A stretch of DNA of 33,432 nt, from positions 1 through 33,432 of the forward strand of contig NZ_AFEJ02000009.1 of assembly GCF_000238775.2 (NCBI RefSeq), in the 5' to 3' direction. Below, piece by piece: positions 25,147 through 33,317 of this stretch; within the stretch, counting starts at the first letter, position 1, and every line of letters begins with the position of its first letter. A model generated the notes under the pieces. It was not told where the DNA came from. It saw only the letters and a list, made by a program, of their open reading frames with translations, and made no database searches. The position numbers were made by a program, and so were the translations under genes. This stretch comes from Acaryochloris sp. CCMEE 5410. GTDB taxonomy: Bacteria > Cyanobacteriota > Cyanobacteriia > Thermosynechococcales > Thermosynechococcaceae.

Positions 25147-25592
25147 GGGGGGGAGTCCTCTAACGCACCGTTAGTTTAGCGGTAAGGATTCTTGAGGAGG
25201 GAGATTGTTGTAAAACTTACGTACATCCATGCTTTCCTCGCCATCTTTAACCTTAAGTTTTCGTTGTTTTATACATAGACTAAAATCAATCTATATCTAT
25301 ATTTTAATTTGCTAAGATCTATGTATGCTTGTCAAGTTTGCATCTCGCTAAATACACATCTGCATAGGTGATTTTGTCTGGCGCACTCCCACAAGTGCGC
25401 CTTTGCTAGGTCTGTCAAGACGAAACTTATAGCAGTCAGTAATATTAGGGATCAGCTTGCATCAGCAGTGAGGTACAAGCATTCGTTTTAGTGTTTGCTT
25501 TCAAGATTGACTGGTTTTATCCGGTTTAATTTTCAAGCCCATACACCGATAGCTAAATCTCTACACACATTGATAATTTAGGATGATAAGTC
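25147..25592. other. 446-bp region upstream of the RRM gene
   Basis: No gene. It contains the 8-bp hairpin at 25380-25401 and a long AT-rich run before the RRM gene. Cyanobacterial rbp genes are often cold-regulated through long leaders, so part of this may be 5' UTR; that is inference. Confidence 0.4.
25380..25401 (+). promoter_or_regulatory. GC-rich hairpin in leader of the RRM gene
   Basis: GGCGCACT (25380-25387) pairs perfectly with AGTGCGCC (25394-25401) across a CCCACA loop. TTTGCT follows, a weak U-rich tail, so it could be a terminator of an upstream transcript or a leader structure of the RRM gene about 190 bp downstream. Confidence 0.4.
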
Positions 25593-25880
25593 ATGTCGAT
25601 TTTCGTTGGTAACCTCTCTTATGCCATTACAGAGCAGGATCTAAAAACTGCTTTTTCACAGTTTGGTGCCGTTAAACAGGTCAAGCTCCCCATTGACCGC
25701 GAGACTGGCAAGAAGCAAGGCTTTGCTTTTATAGAAATGGATAATGAGGCTGAAGAAGCCAAAGCAATCAAAAAACTGGACGGGGGGGAGTGGATGGGAA
25801 AGACTCTCACAGTATATAAGGCAAAACCTCGGGTAAATAGAATGGGTAGTGATAACTTCGTTGCTGGGAATCTCTTCTAG
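25593..25880 (+). CDS. cyanobacterial RNA-binding protein, single RRM domain
   Basis: A 95-aa protein that is one RRM domain plus a short tail. RNP2 is IFVGNLSYAI (residues 3-12) and RNP1 is KQGFAFIEM (about 41-49). The family (cyanobacterial Rbp proteins) binds single-stranded RNA and some members are induced by cold. The usual Gly-rich tail is absent; the C-terminus is GSDNFVAGNLF, as in the short glycine-poor Rbp class. ATG 25593 is clear. A perfect 10-bp stem lies just downstream (25904-25935). Confidence 0.9.
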   Translation: MSIFVGNLSYAITEQDLKTAFSQFGAVKQVKLPIDRETGKKQGFAFIEMDNEAEEAKAIKKLDGGEWMGKTLTVYKAKPRVNRMGSDNFVAGNLF

Positions 25881-25903
25881 AGACAATTTGTATTACAGGA
25901 TCT

Positions 25904-25935
25904 ATCTCATAGCTCATTGGTTTGGGCTATGAGAT
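25904..25935 (+). terminator. stem-loop after the RRM gene
   Basis: ATCTCATAGC (25904-25913) pairs perfectly with GCTATGAGAT (25926-25935) across a 12-nt loop, 24 bp after the RRM stop. No T-run follows, only TATAT, so termination is likely but not certain. Confidence 0.5.
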
Positions 25936-26149
25936 TATATGCTCAGATTTCTCCACTTCCTCCACACCCACGATCACGAATGTAATTCCCTCCCTCTAAC
26001 ATTCATGCCGATAGAGCTTTTCACCCTCTAGCTAATGCAGGTACCAAAAGGGAATCCCCCTGAATTTTCTCCACGACTGAGATTCTAATCCTCAAAAACT
26101 CAGTGATACACTCAAACAGCAAGGGCAGAATAAGGTATTCCAGATCATA

Positions 26150-26800
26150 ATGCTCCGCTTTCGTAATCGATCTGAGGCTGGAAAAGAACTCGCGACACAT
26201 TTACAACACTGTGCTCAATGTTCATCATCAGTGGTTCTGGCACTACCTCGGGGTGGTGTTCCGGTGGCCTATGAAATTACCCAAGCATTGCATCTTCCTT
26301 TAGAGGTCTGTCCTGTTCGTAAGCTATGCGTTCCTGAGCACCCTGAACTGGCAATGGGTGCTATCGCTCCGAACGGAGTTCGCATTTTGAATCTGACCAT
26401 GATTGATGAATTTATGATTTCCCATCAACAGGTTGAACTGATTACCACTCAAGAAAGACAAACCTTACTCCGATATGAACAGCTTTATGAACACAAGCGA
26501 TTTTTTCCAAGAATTAACCATCAATCCGTCATTTTGGTGGATGATGGTTTAGCCACAGGAGCAACAATGAGAGCAGCTATTGCTTTTGTTCAAAGGAAGC
26601 AACCAGACTTTTTAATCGTTGCCGTCCCTGTCGCATCAGCATCGACTAGCAAAGAACTTGAAGCTGATGTGGATCAAATCGTTTGTCCTCTAAAATCTCA
26701 ATATCTTATGTCAGTAGGATATTGGTATGATGATTTTTCTCAGATTACTGATGCAGAAGTGCTCCAAATCTTAGTACAAGCCAGAACTGACCGCAATTAG
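26150..26800 (+). CDS. phosphoribosyltransferase-domain protein
   Basis: A 216-aa type I phosphoribosyltransferase fold. The PRPP-binding signature is SVILVDDGLATGATMRAA (about residues 125-142), and ALPRGGVPVAYEI near residue 30 is the N-terminal loop. This subgroup, short with FRNRSEAGKELA at the start, is annotated only as predicted phosphoribosyltransferase; the base substrate is not known, and related forms occur fused to dienelactone-hydrolase or erythromycin-esterase domains. ATG 26150 matches the family's N-terminus. No operon partner is evident. Confidence 0.85.
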   Translation: MLRFRNRSEAGKELATHLQHCAQCSSSVVLALPRGGVPVAYEITQALHLPLEVCPVRKLCVPEHPELAMGAIAPNGVRILNLTMIDEFMISHQQVELITTQERQTLLRYEQLYEHKRFFPRINHQSVILVDDGLATGATMRAAIAFVQRKQPDFLIVAVPVASASTSKELEADVDQIVCPLKSQYLMSVGYWYDDFSQITDAEVLQILVQARTDRN

Positions 26801-27101
26801 TCTCCACTTCTTAAGTCTTTCAGAATGTGTTTTCAAGATTAATAATCACTCTATCTCGATCTGACCGAAATCTATCCAACTAATCCTTCGCAGCTCCCAC
26901 CTTCGCCTGTTTCTTTGACCGCCTCTTACCTACTCCCCACAGTCTCATTTCTAGCACCGTGCAGTGACCCCCTTTAGGTATCACCTCAAATCCATACCTG
27001 GGCATAGAGATTTGCTGACGCTGATATGTTTCAACAACAAGGAGACATAAAGATCAGGTCACCCGATATCTTCTGAAAAAACTACATCAACAATGGTTTT
27101 C
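26801..27101. other. gene-free stretch between convergent genes
   Basis: About 300 bp with no gene, between two genes that end towards each other. I see no clear terminator hairpin or repeat. Confidence 0.4.
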
Positions 27102-28580
27102 TCATTCGGCATAGAGTGTTATTTTTGGACTTCCTTGCTGTGGGATGCTGCTCATAAAGCGATGTTGCAATTGGGATAGTCCTTGGTAGCCCAAAAGACT
27201 AAAGATTGAGATCACGAGGCATCCCAAACTCACTCGCAAGGGGAGGATGGGGAGCAAGAGCATCACTGCCCCTAGAACAGCAGATACAATGGCCAGACGC
27301 TGACACAGTTTTTGAGCATTCGCCAGCCTGTCAACCGAATGACGGCAGCTGGGGCAGAGTTTAGTGTGCCGATGCCAGCGATCGTAGAGCTGTTCATCGC
27401 TGGTGGTTTCCACTCCCTCAGAATAGAGAGTATTGGTGGCAGGTCCACCCTCAGCAAATTGCTTGAACCAAGTTCTTAGAGTTAGAATGCCCTGATCGGC
27501 AGGGGTAGGGAAGAAGGATGTTCGGCGGTGTTCGGGGTCTGCCGCCTCGTTCTGCTCTTGGGCATGCATGGCAGTGATGTCCTGATCACTGAGTTTGTAA
27601 GCTCCCAAATGTTGGAGACCCACCTGCACATCCTGAGGTAGCAATCCCCATAACTGGCGGTTGGCCCACTGAAAAAAGTTGAATCGGGGTGCAGGAGGAG
27701 GAGTATCGATCGCAAACTTCCCAATATATCGGCAATGGCCCGGTGTGGTGGGGACAAAATACAATTGGAAGATCTGGATGCCACCTGTGGGCAAATGATA
27801 CTGAGTCATATTGGCACAGGGTGGACAAAACCTGCGTGTAGCTCTCATACCTTGATTAAAGGCATTGTAGCCTCCATGCCTGAGCATAAAACCATCCTCG
27901 GCACTCATCTCACCTTCTAGTTCAAAGTCGCGCATCGGCATCGCGGTTGCTGGGGAAAACCCGAAGATCCCCTCATGCAGAAATTGGGCATGAGACGGGT
28001 CAAGGCTGCTTTCCAACGAGACGGTATAGCCGACGGGGACATCGCTGAGATGCCATTCGGCCTCAGTCCATTGCTCACTAGGGTCTGGTAGAGTTGCAGG
28101 CTGCTTTTGCTGACATTCTTCCTGAGCGGCTGAACTGCAATCAAGCCACACCCAAAGCAGTTCTTGGGCGACTTGAGTGGGATAAGTGGGTACGTGGGAT
28201 CTCACATTGCGGTAAACGGCTGCTGAGGAATCTGAGTCTGCCAGCATTGGAATCTTGACACACTGCCCACTACAGTCAAATTGCCAACCATGCTGGCGGC
28301 AGACCAAAGTGCCGTCATCCTGAATCTTGCCGAGGGATAACTGTGTCAACTTATGGGGACAAATATCATCCATCACTGTCCACTGTCTTTCATGGTGCCA
28401 GACAACTAACTTTTTGCCGAGTATGGTGATGGGAGTGGGACAAGTGCTGTCCAAATAACTCAGCGGGCTGATTGGATACCACTGCTTCAGCCAATTAAAC
28501 GGCTGCTCTACAGCGGCTGATCGTGGTTTTGGACTGTTCAGTTCCAGAGCTTCTGTTTCTGGATTGATGTGAGTTGTCAT
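27102..28580 (-). CDS. Rieske oxygenase of the PaO/Tic55/PTC52 type
   Basis: A 492-aa Rieske non-haem iron oxygenase. The [2Fe-2S] ligands are Cys74-x-His76 in DICPHKLTQL and Cys94-x2-His97 in VCRQHGWQF. The mononuclear iron site is His197 and His202 in SLDPSHAQFLHEG, with Asp334 in SDQDIT as the probable third ligand. A C-terminal CxxC (Cys409-412, KLCPSCRHS) followed by two hydrophobic spans (427-446, 450-465) is the hallmark of pheophorbide a oxygenase, Tic55 and protochlorophyllide-linked relatives, which are membrane-bound. A second CxxC occurs at 252-255 (RFCPPC). These enzymes act on chlorophyll-type tetrapyrroles; in a Chl-d-type cyanobacterium a role in pigment modification is possible but unproven. 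ATG 28580 is a clear start. Confidence 0.85.
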   Translation of the reverse strand: MTTHINPETEALELNSPKPRSAAVEQPFNWLKQWYPISPLSYLDSTCPTPITILGKKLVVWHHERQWTVMDDICPHKLTQLSLGKIQDDGTLVCRQHGWQFDCSGQCVKIPMLADSDSSAAVYRNVRSHVPTYPTQVAQELLWVWLDCSSAAQEECQQKQPATLPDPSEQWTEAEWHLSDVPVGYTVSLESSLDPSHAQFLHEGIFGFSPATAMPMRDFELEGEMSAEDGFMLRHGGYNAFNQGMRATRRFCPPCANMTQYHLPTGGIQIFQLYFVPTTPGHCRYIGKFAIDTPPPAPRFNFFQWANRQLWGLLPQDVQVGLQHLGAYKLSDQDITAMHAQEQNEAADPEHRRTSFFPTPADQGILTLRTWFKQFAEGGPATNTLYSEGVETTSDEQLYDRWHRHTKLCPSCRHSVDRLANAQKLCQRLAIVSAVLGAVMLLLPILPLRVSLGCLVISIFSLLGYQGLSQLQHRFMSSIPQQGSPKITLYAE

Positions 28581-28943
28581 AACAGATATCCATTTTCAAG
28601 AATGATTCTTTCTTGAGCGTTGGAACACTAAATCGACGAGTAAAGCTTGACTGATGATTCCTATGAGGTGAGACCATAGTATTGGTAGATCACGCCACAA
28701 ATCAACATTAAGGGATATCATCAAGTCTGGGTAGACTTCGGCTACTCTCCAATAAGTTAGCCGAGCCGAGCATTCACATTGATAACAAATAGTTTCGGAT
28801 TTTTGTCTAGCTAACCAAAAATATTGGCTGTTAAACCTATTATGACTAACTACAACAAAAGATCAGTGTTAGAGTTTTCCTGAGGTCTAGGCACTGGATG
28901 ATTCCATCAGTCTAGGGCTAATGCAAATAAATCAAATGATTAA
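28581..28943. other. gene-free stretch upstream of the Rieske gene
   Basis: About 360 bp, AT-rich, between the Rieske gene and the dihydrofolate-reductase-like gene. It would hold the Rieske promoter and the 3' end of the other transcript. I see no repeats or genes. Confidence 0.4.
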
Positions 28944-29519
28944 TCACTTTACTCGGTAATAAAGAAGCAGTACACCATTTTCATAGATTTTATGATCCGT
29001 CAGTTCTAAAGCCGTCTGCTGAATCACACCTGAGAAAAGTGGTATACCTGAAACCATCAAAAAAGGGTTGATCTTGAGAATGAGTTGATCGACCAAGTGG
29101 TGCGCAAAAAGTGTTGTAGCTAAATCACCACCACCACACAGCCAGATCCCCTTACCTGATTGACTCTTGAGACTTGTCACCAACTCAATTGTATTGTTAG
29201 ACACAAGTTCAACATTCTCATCCGGGCTTGTATTTATACTGCGTGAAAAGAGGTATTGCTTTAGGTGTGAGTAAGGGCTTGTTACACCTTCCTTCAACCC
29301 TATCTCATAGGTCTTTCGCCCCATTAGAACGACATCAAACCATTTGTTCTTACCATGAACACCCAATGCATCACGTAGGTGAGATGGAACGGTTTCAGGA
29401 AATGTGGCGAAGACATCTGCAAAATATTCAGGATCTTGGGAAAAGCCGTCGTGTGAACCATCAATATGTGCAATATACCCATCCACACTGCAAGCTACAA
29501 AATACGTCAGTTCTCTCAT
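28944..29519 (-). CDS. dihydrofolate reductase / RibD C-terminal-like reductase
   Basis: A 191-aa DHFR-fold protein of the RibD C-terminal group. FVACSVDGYIA at the start and VVLMGRKTYEIG near residue 65 are the NADPH-binding blocks; GIWLCGGGDLATTL (about 120-133) is the conserved GGG loop; the C-terminus ENGVLLLYYRVK is typical. This family contains uncharacterised NADPH-dependent reductases and not necessarily true folate enzymes. ATG 29519 is well placed. It is divergent from the small gene at 29548, with starts 28 bp apart. Confidence 0.85.
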   Translation of the reverse strand: MRELTYFVACSVDGYIAHIDGSHDGFSQDPEYFADVFATFPETVPSHLRDALGVHGKNKWFDVVLMGRKTYEIGLKEGVTSPYSHLKQYLFSRSINTSPDENVELVSNNTIELVTSLKSQSGKGIWLCGGGDLATTLFAHHLVDQLILKINPFLMVSGIPLFSGVIQQTALELTDHKIYENGVLLLYYRVK

Positions 29520-29547
29520 TCTGCCTTCCTCTTATTGTGATGGAGAA

Positions 29548-29898
29548 ATGGATATCATTGGTGAATTCCACCAGTCGCCAGGTGGGGGTGATTCTAGTTT
29601 AAGCAGAATGGCATTAGAGAAAAAGCTGAGGTTTAGCTATGAAGGTCACAAATCCCCTACTCCGCCTGATGATCCATGCCACTATGAACCGCTATGCTTT
29701 TCAGACCATCCTTCAATCCAAATATTTACGACAGACCCAAGATGGGTAGGCAAAGATAATGACTCTCAGAGTGGTTTTGTTGAGACGGGTAGAGGCTGGA
29801 TGGCTCCCATTTGGGAAGAATGCGTGAGTCAGGTACTTAAGAATCCCCCAGTCTATTATTTCGAGCCTGCTTCAATATTTCTCAACCCCAAAGATTGA
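29548..29898 (+). CDS. small hypothetical protein, 116 aa
   Basis: I do not recognise it. Started at ATG 29548 (MDIIGEFHQSPGGGDSSL), with TGGAGAA just upstream, it is aromatic- and proline-rich, with clusters such as HKSPTPPDDPCHYEP and NPPVYYFEPAS, and has no membrane segment. The frame is open upstream to 29404, but that part overlaps the divergent reductase gene and is rejected. It may be a small accessory protein with its own compact fold. Confidence 0.5.
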   Translation: MDIIGEFHQSPGGGDSSLSRMALEKKLRFSYEGHKSPTPPDDPCHYEPLCFSDHPSIQIFTTDPRWVGKDNDSQSGFVETGRGWMAPIWEECVSQVLKNPPVYYFEPASIFLNPKD

Positions 29899-30039
29899 GT
29901 GCTAAGAGAAAAATGTCTAAACCTTCCAGAAATTCCGAAGGTAGCCCATTAATGATTAGATACAAAGGAAGATAATTCTGGGAATGCTATAGGTTAGCTT
30001 TCTTACCTTTGCTAAAACTACACTGATTTACGACAGTCT

Positions 30040-30942
30040 ATGGCCGCTGACAACAAATACTCCAAAGTACTCCTTGAGTTAAAGACTCACTACCAGGAGA
30101 CACTCGCTGAACTAGAAGCTCAAACAACTCAACTCAAGACTAAAATCACGTCTCTGGATACGTTGATTGAAGATCCTTTGTTAGGCTCAGACATCCTTTC
30201 AATCCTTCAAGGTGAAGCAGATTCAATAGATTCAGAAGCGCCAGACTCAACAGTTGCCAACACAGTAGAACCTAAAGCCAAGTCTAAGAAAACTACTCAA
30301 AAAGCTGCTTCAAAGAAGAAGTCTACACCCCCTAAGAAGCCAGTTTCAACTGCAAAGACAAAGGGGACAGTAAAACCGGTAGTTGATGCTACAGCTACCC
30401 CAAAGAAAGCTGCACAAAAGGCGTCACCCTCATCCGGGAAAAGAAAATCTCCAACATCCAAAAAATCAGCCTCTGCACCAAAATCGACACAAAAGGTAGA
30501 GCCTAAAGCTGAAGCTACTTCCCCTCAAGTTGCTCAAAAAGCTTCATCCAAAAAATCCTCAACCTCTAAGAACACATCTTCTCAGAACAAGGCCAAGAAA
30601 ACTAAGAGACAAGGAAGACGTTCTTCCTCCACTGTTCTGAAGATGAACAAACCCTATGACAAGATGACCAAAATTGATGCAATCTCAAAGATTATGCAGG
30701 AAAATCCTGGGAAAGTCATGCACACTGATGATTTAAGCTTGATATTGTTTGGTAAATTGACCCCAGAGCAACATAAAGCTGAACGAGCAAGAATGAAAAC
30801 CTTGATGTATCGAGGTGTTGATCAGAATCGTTGGCTCAAAGTACCCAAAAAGCAGATGCGCTATGTCTTTGAATCGAGTAGAAATGTTGGGCCAACAGAA
30901 TCTGGTTCATCTAAGAATCAAAAGTCTCAAAAGAAGACTTGA
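30040..30942 (+). CDS. histone-H1-like basic protein with probable C-terminal DNA-binding domain
   Basis: A 300-aa protein in three parts. Residues 1-60 form a probable coiled coil (LLELKTHYQETLAELEAQTT). Residues 75-200 are a Lys/Ala/Ser/Pro-rich tail like histone H1 or bacterial H1-like proteins, with repeats of the KKAAQK, KKSST and TPKK type. The C-terminal 75 residues (NKPYDKMTKIDAISKIMQEN, then MHTDDLSLILFGK and RMKTLMYRGVDQNRWLKVP) look like a winged-helix or HARE-HTH-type domain. Together this suggests nucleic-acid binding, possibly nucleoid or chromatin-like compaction. ATG 30040 is the only clear start. It is convergent with the SepF-like gene, with a hairpin between them. Confidence 0.65.
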   Translation: MAADNKYSKVLLELKTHYQETLAELEAQTTQLKTKITSLDTLIEDPLLGSDILSILQGEADSIDSEAPDSTVANTVEPKAKSKKTTQKAASKKKSTPPKKPVSTAKTKGTVKPVVDATATPKKAAQKASPSSGKRKSPTSKKSASAPKSTQKVEPKAEATSPQVAQKASSKKSSTSKNTSSQNKAKKTKRQGRRSSSTVLKMNKPYDKMTKIDAISKIMQENPGKVMHTDDLSLILFGKLTPEQHKAERARMKTLMYRGVDQNRWLKVPKKQMRYVFESSRNVGPTESGSSKNQKSQKKT

Positions 30943-30957
30943 GACGTTTCAGAGTAT

Positions 30958-31009
30958 CATCGTTCCTGATCTCAAGCAGATGCCATCATTCTTGAGATCA
31001 GGAATGATG
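30958..31009. terminator. 19-bp stem-loop between convergent genes
   Basis: Bases 30958-30976 and 30991-31009 form a 19-pair stem (one G-U) with a 14-nt loop. It spans the stop codon and 3' end of the SepF-like gene and follows the stop of the H1-like gene by 15 bp, so it may end both transcripts. Neither side has a T-run. Confidence 0.5.
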
Positions 31010-31253
31010 GTGGAGCAAATAGAAAAACGCCTCTACCAATCTCCATTCGCTCTCCTGATAGCGCAAAAGTACTACCAGCTAAGTAGTCTGTTAGCCTCTG
31101 AGCCAGCTTATTTTCCAAAACCGCCAAATTCACTAGAAGCATATCATCCGTTTTCATCGCGTTGATTGCTTCTTGAGCATCTTCAAATGACTGGGGGTGA
31201 AACACACGGATCTTATGGGGCGATATTGCTTGAAAGGGAAGAAGGTTGTCCAT
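30972..31253 (-). CDS. sepF: short SepF-like (DUF552/YlmF) protein
   Basis: A 93-aa protein that is essentially the SepF core: VFHPQSFEDAQEAINAMKTDDMLLVNLAVLENKLAQRLTDYL and then GSTFALSGERMEIGRGVFLFAPPS match the conserved DUF552 pattern (PRSFEEA, VNL, FLSG, IGxGIFLF.P). SepF bridges FtsZ to the membrane at division; here the N-terminal amphipathic membrane helix is short or missing. I chose ATG 31253 because AGAGGAG lies nine bases upstream. ATG 31331 would add 26 residues and overlap the upstream gene's stop. It is not in a pipX/ylmE cluster, so it is probably a second, orphan copy. Confidence 0.75.
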   Translation of the reverse strand: MDNLLPFQAISPHKIRVFHPQSFEDAQEAINAMKTDDMLLVNLAVLENKLAQRLTDYLAGSTFALSGERMEIGRGVFLFAPPSFLISRMMASA

Positions 31254-31323
31254 AAACCAGTACTCCTCTGCGACCAAGTCCAGGCATATCTTCAGGGTTT
31301 CGTGAATACTCCAGGCAGTCTGT

Positions 31324-31602
31324 CTATACATACTCAAGCCTAGGATGCACAACTGATCTGTTACTCTCAATGACATCAGAGCCATCTGAAAGTTCCGTAA
31401 CTACCGCATTAAACCCAGATCCAATTCGCTGTATCAGTTCCTGCGCACGAGGAACAAGTATATCTCGTCGCCGCTTGGCTCTCGGATCAAATCCGGTATC
31501 AGCTAACTCGTAGTCAATCTGAGCTTGATCGCCACGATGGGGTTTGATGACAATTCGACCCAGTTTTACTAACTTCGTGTCAGCAAGCAGGATCAAACTC
31601 AT
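31324..31602 (-). CDS. 92-aa hypothetical protein upstream of SepF-like gene
   Basis: From ATG 31602 (MSLILLADTKLVKLGRIVIK) the protein is 92 aa, charged, and protein-like, with clusters such as IKPHRGDQAQIDYELADTG and RAKRRRDILVPRAQELIQRIG, and ends VVHPRLEYV. I do not recognise the family; the centre could be a small alpha/beta domain. It is on the same strand as the SepF-like gene, 70 bp upstream of its chosen start (overlapping if ATG 31331 is used), so the two are probably co-transcribed. No clear ribosome-binding site precedes 31602. Confidence 0.5.
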   Translation of the reverse strand: MSLILLADTKLVKLGRIVIKPHRGDQAQIDYELADTGFDPRAKRRRDILVPRAQELIQRIGSGFNAVVTELSDGSDVIESNRSVVHPRLEYV

Positions 31603-31627
31603 AAAACCCAAAGGTGGGATAGTTGTA

Positions 31628-32746
31628 ATGTTTGACTGTTCTATAATTCTGCATGAAGTGATTCTCAGTACCAGAGCAAACTTCATGCTTTTTGAGGCTA
31701 GAAATACTTGGATTGCTGATATCCCGTTCACATTTTGGGGTGGACTGAGCTTATTAATTCTAGGGGGAGTAGTATGGCTATTGCCTAAATGGCAGGTCAA
31801 TGGGTTAGATGAGCAGATGGAAATTCGGGATCGAGCTTTTATTGAAGACGCACACCGACGTACTCTCATCCAAGCCTTAGGAGGACTCTTTTTCTTGACG
31901 ACTGCCTATCTGAGTCGTCGTAACCTCCAAATTACCGAAGGAAAGGAGGTAACTGAGCGATTCAGTAAAGCGGTAGCAATGCTAGGAGATGAGCGTTTAG
32001 AAGTTCGTCTAGGTGGTATCTACTTACTAGAACGAGTCGCTAAGGATTCCCCTTCAGATCATTGGATAGTCATGGAAGTGTTGACCTCCTATATTCGGGA
32101 TAAGGCAGCGTTTCGCAGTCAACGCATGACAAATATGCCTACGGATATCCAAGCAGCACTCACCGTGATCAGCCGCCGAAATGTGCAGAACGATCTACCA
32201 GGGGGACAGCTCGATTTGAGTAAAACTGACCTCAGCCGTGCAGAGTTGGCCCAGGCCGATCTATCAAATGCTAATTTACAAGCAGCTAACCTTGCTGAGG
32301 CTAATTTGAATGCTGCTAATCTGAGCGGTGCCAATCTCATCAAGATGAATGCACACCATGCGAATCTGATTGCTATTAAGTTGAACAAAGCAGACTGTAG
32401 TAGCGCTAATTTCAGTCAGGCGAATCTATTTGAAGGAGAATTGGAAGCTGCAAACTTACTCAAAGTCAACTTCAGCGAAGCCAATCTCACTAAGGCTAAT
32501 TTGAGTGCTACCACTCTAGTGGAGGCCAATCTTAAAGGAACCGATTTCACCAAAGCTAACCTCAGAGAAGCGAATCTGATCGGAGCAAATCTCAGTGAGG
32601 CCAACTTATTAGATGCGAATCTCAGGCAGGCTGATTTGCGTTCTGCTGCAAACCTGACGATGGAGCAAATTCAAGCAGCCGCCAATAACGATGCCATCTA
32701 TGATCTAGAATTTCGAAACCAGCCTCAGCAAGAGTTTGGTCAGTAA
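31628..32746 (+). CDS. pentapeptide-repeat protein with N-terminal membrane segments
   Basis: About 372 aa from ATG 31628 (GGTGGGA lies eight bases upstream); ATG 31685 is an alternative. The first hydrophobic segment is GGLSLLILGGVVWLLPKW, with a second possible one at GGLFFLTTAYL. A conserved middle part follows (EVRLGGIYLLERVAKDSPSD, then WIVMEVLTSYIR), and then about 30 pentapeptide repeats of A[D/N]LxxANL type from residue 195 to 350 (ADLSNANLQAANLAEANLN is one stretch). The repeats form a right-handed beta-helix. This arrangement is common in cyanobacterial membrane proteins of unknown role. It diverges from the 92-aa unknown. Confidence 0.85.
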   Translation: MFDCSIILHEVILSTRANFMLFEARNTWIADIPFTFWGGLSLLILGGVVWLLPKWQVNGLDEQMEIRDRAFIEDAHRRTLIQALGGLFFLTTAYLSRRNLQITEGKEVTERFSKAVAMLGDERLEVRLGGIYLLERVAKDSPSDHWIVMEVLTSYIRDKAAFRSQRMTNMPTDIQAALTVISRRNVQNDLPGGQLDLSKTDLSRAELAQADLSNANLQAANLAEANLNAANLSGANLIKMNAHHANLIAIKLNKADCSSANFSQANLFEGELEAANLLKVNFSEANLTKANLSATTLVEANLKGTDFTKANLREANLIGANLSEANLLDANLRQADLRSAANLTMEQIQAAANNDAIYDLEFRNQPQQEFGQ

Positions 32747-32918
32747 TGCAGCACTTTTTTAATTGACTGGGGAATCACCACTCTATACCCTTAGGGTTAG
32801 AGGGAAAGTAGCCAATTCTACTCAATAACTTCTTTGGTGCAGATATAGATCACCGCATACTGAATCGGTATAGACAACAATACTGGTGAGGCCAAGTCTG
32901 CTCCGCTGGAGTTTATTC

Positions 32919-33317
32919 ATGAAAACCAACAATCTACGAATCAACCAACTTTCAAGCGAAGGGTATGAATGGTATCTTTCCTACCTTAATGTACTTGATG
33001 CAATGGACATCGAAAAATTCGCAACATTCCTCGATGAGAATTGTGTTCTAATCATGAACAACGCTACACCGATCGAAGGTAAAAAGGCTGTTCTAGAAGG
33101 CTTATCCCAGTATTGGCAGTTTTTTAGTGACCTTGAGCATGATCTTTTGAATATATACGGAACTGATTCATCCTTCATGCTTGAAGCCGTGAACCACTAT
33201 AAGCGGCTTGATGGAAAGGAAGTTTCTCTAAGGGCAGTTGCGCTCACGGATAAGAACGAAACGGGGAAAGTCATATCTGTCAGGCTATTCACAGATACTA
33301 GCCTGCTATATGATTAA
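32919..33317 (+). CDS. SnoaL/NTF2-like protein
   Basis: A 132-aa protein with a cone-shaped NTF2-like fold signature: YLNVLDAMDIEKFATFLDENCVLIMN at the N-terminus, PIEGKKAVLEGLSQYW for the helical part, and NHYKRLDGKEVSLRAVALTDKN for the strands. Such proteins are often SnoaL-like ketosteroid-isomerase relatives; this one could be an enzyme or a binding protein. I chose ATG 32919 with TGGAG six bases upstream over GTG 32886. No partner gene is seen before the window ends. Confidence 0.75.
   Translation: MKTNNLRINQLSSEGYEWYLSYLNVLDAMDIEKFATFLDENCVLIMNNATPIEGKKAVLEGLSQYWQFFSDLEHDLLNIYGTDSSFMLEAVNHYKRLDGKEVSLRAVALTDKNETGKVISVRLFTDTSLLYD

Noticed and set aside
25160-25190. tRNA-like sequence (GTTTAGCGGTAAGGAT)
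   Set aside because: Resembles a D-arm only; there is no acceptor stem, anticodon arm or T-arm around it.
32119-32604. Minus-strand frames rich in Leu/Ala/Arg opposite the pentapeptide gene
   Set aside because: They are mirror images of the repeat coding sequence (ANL codons give long open frames on the reverse strand).
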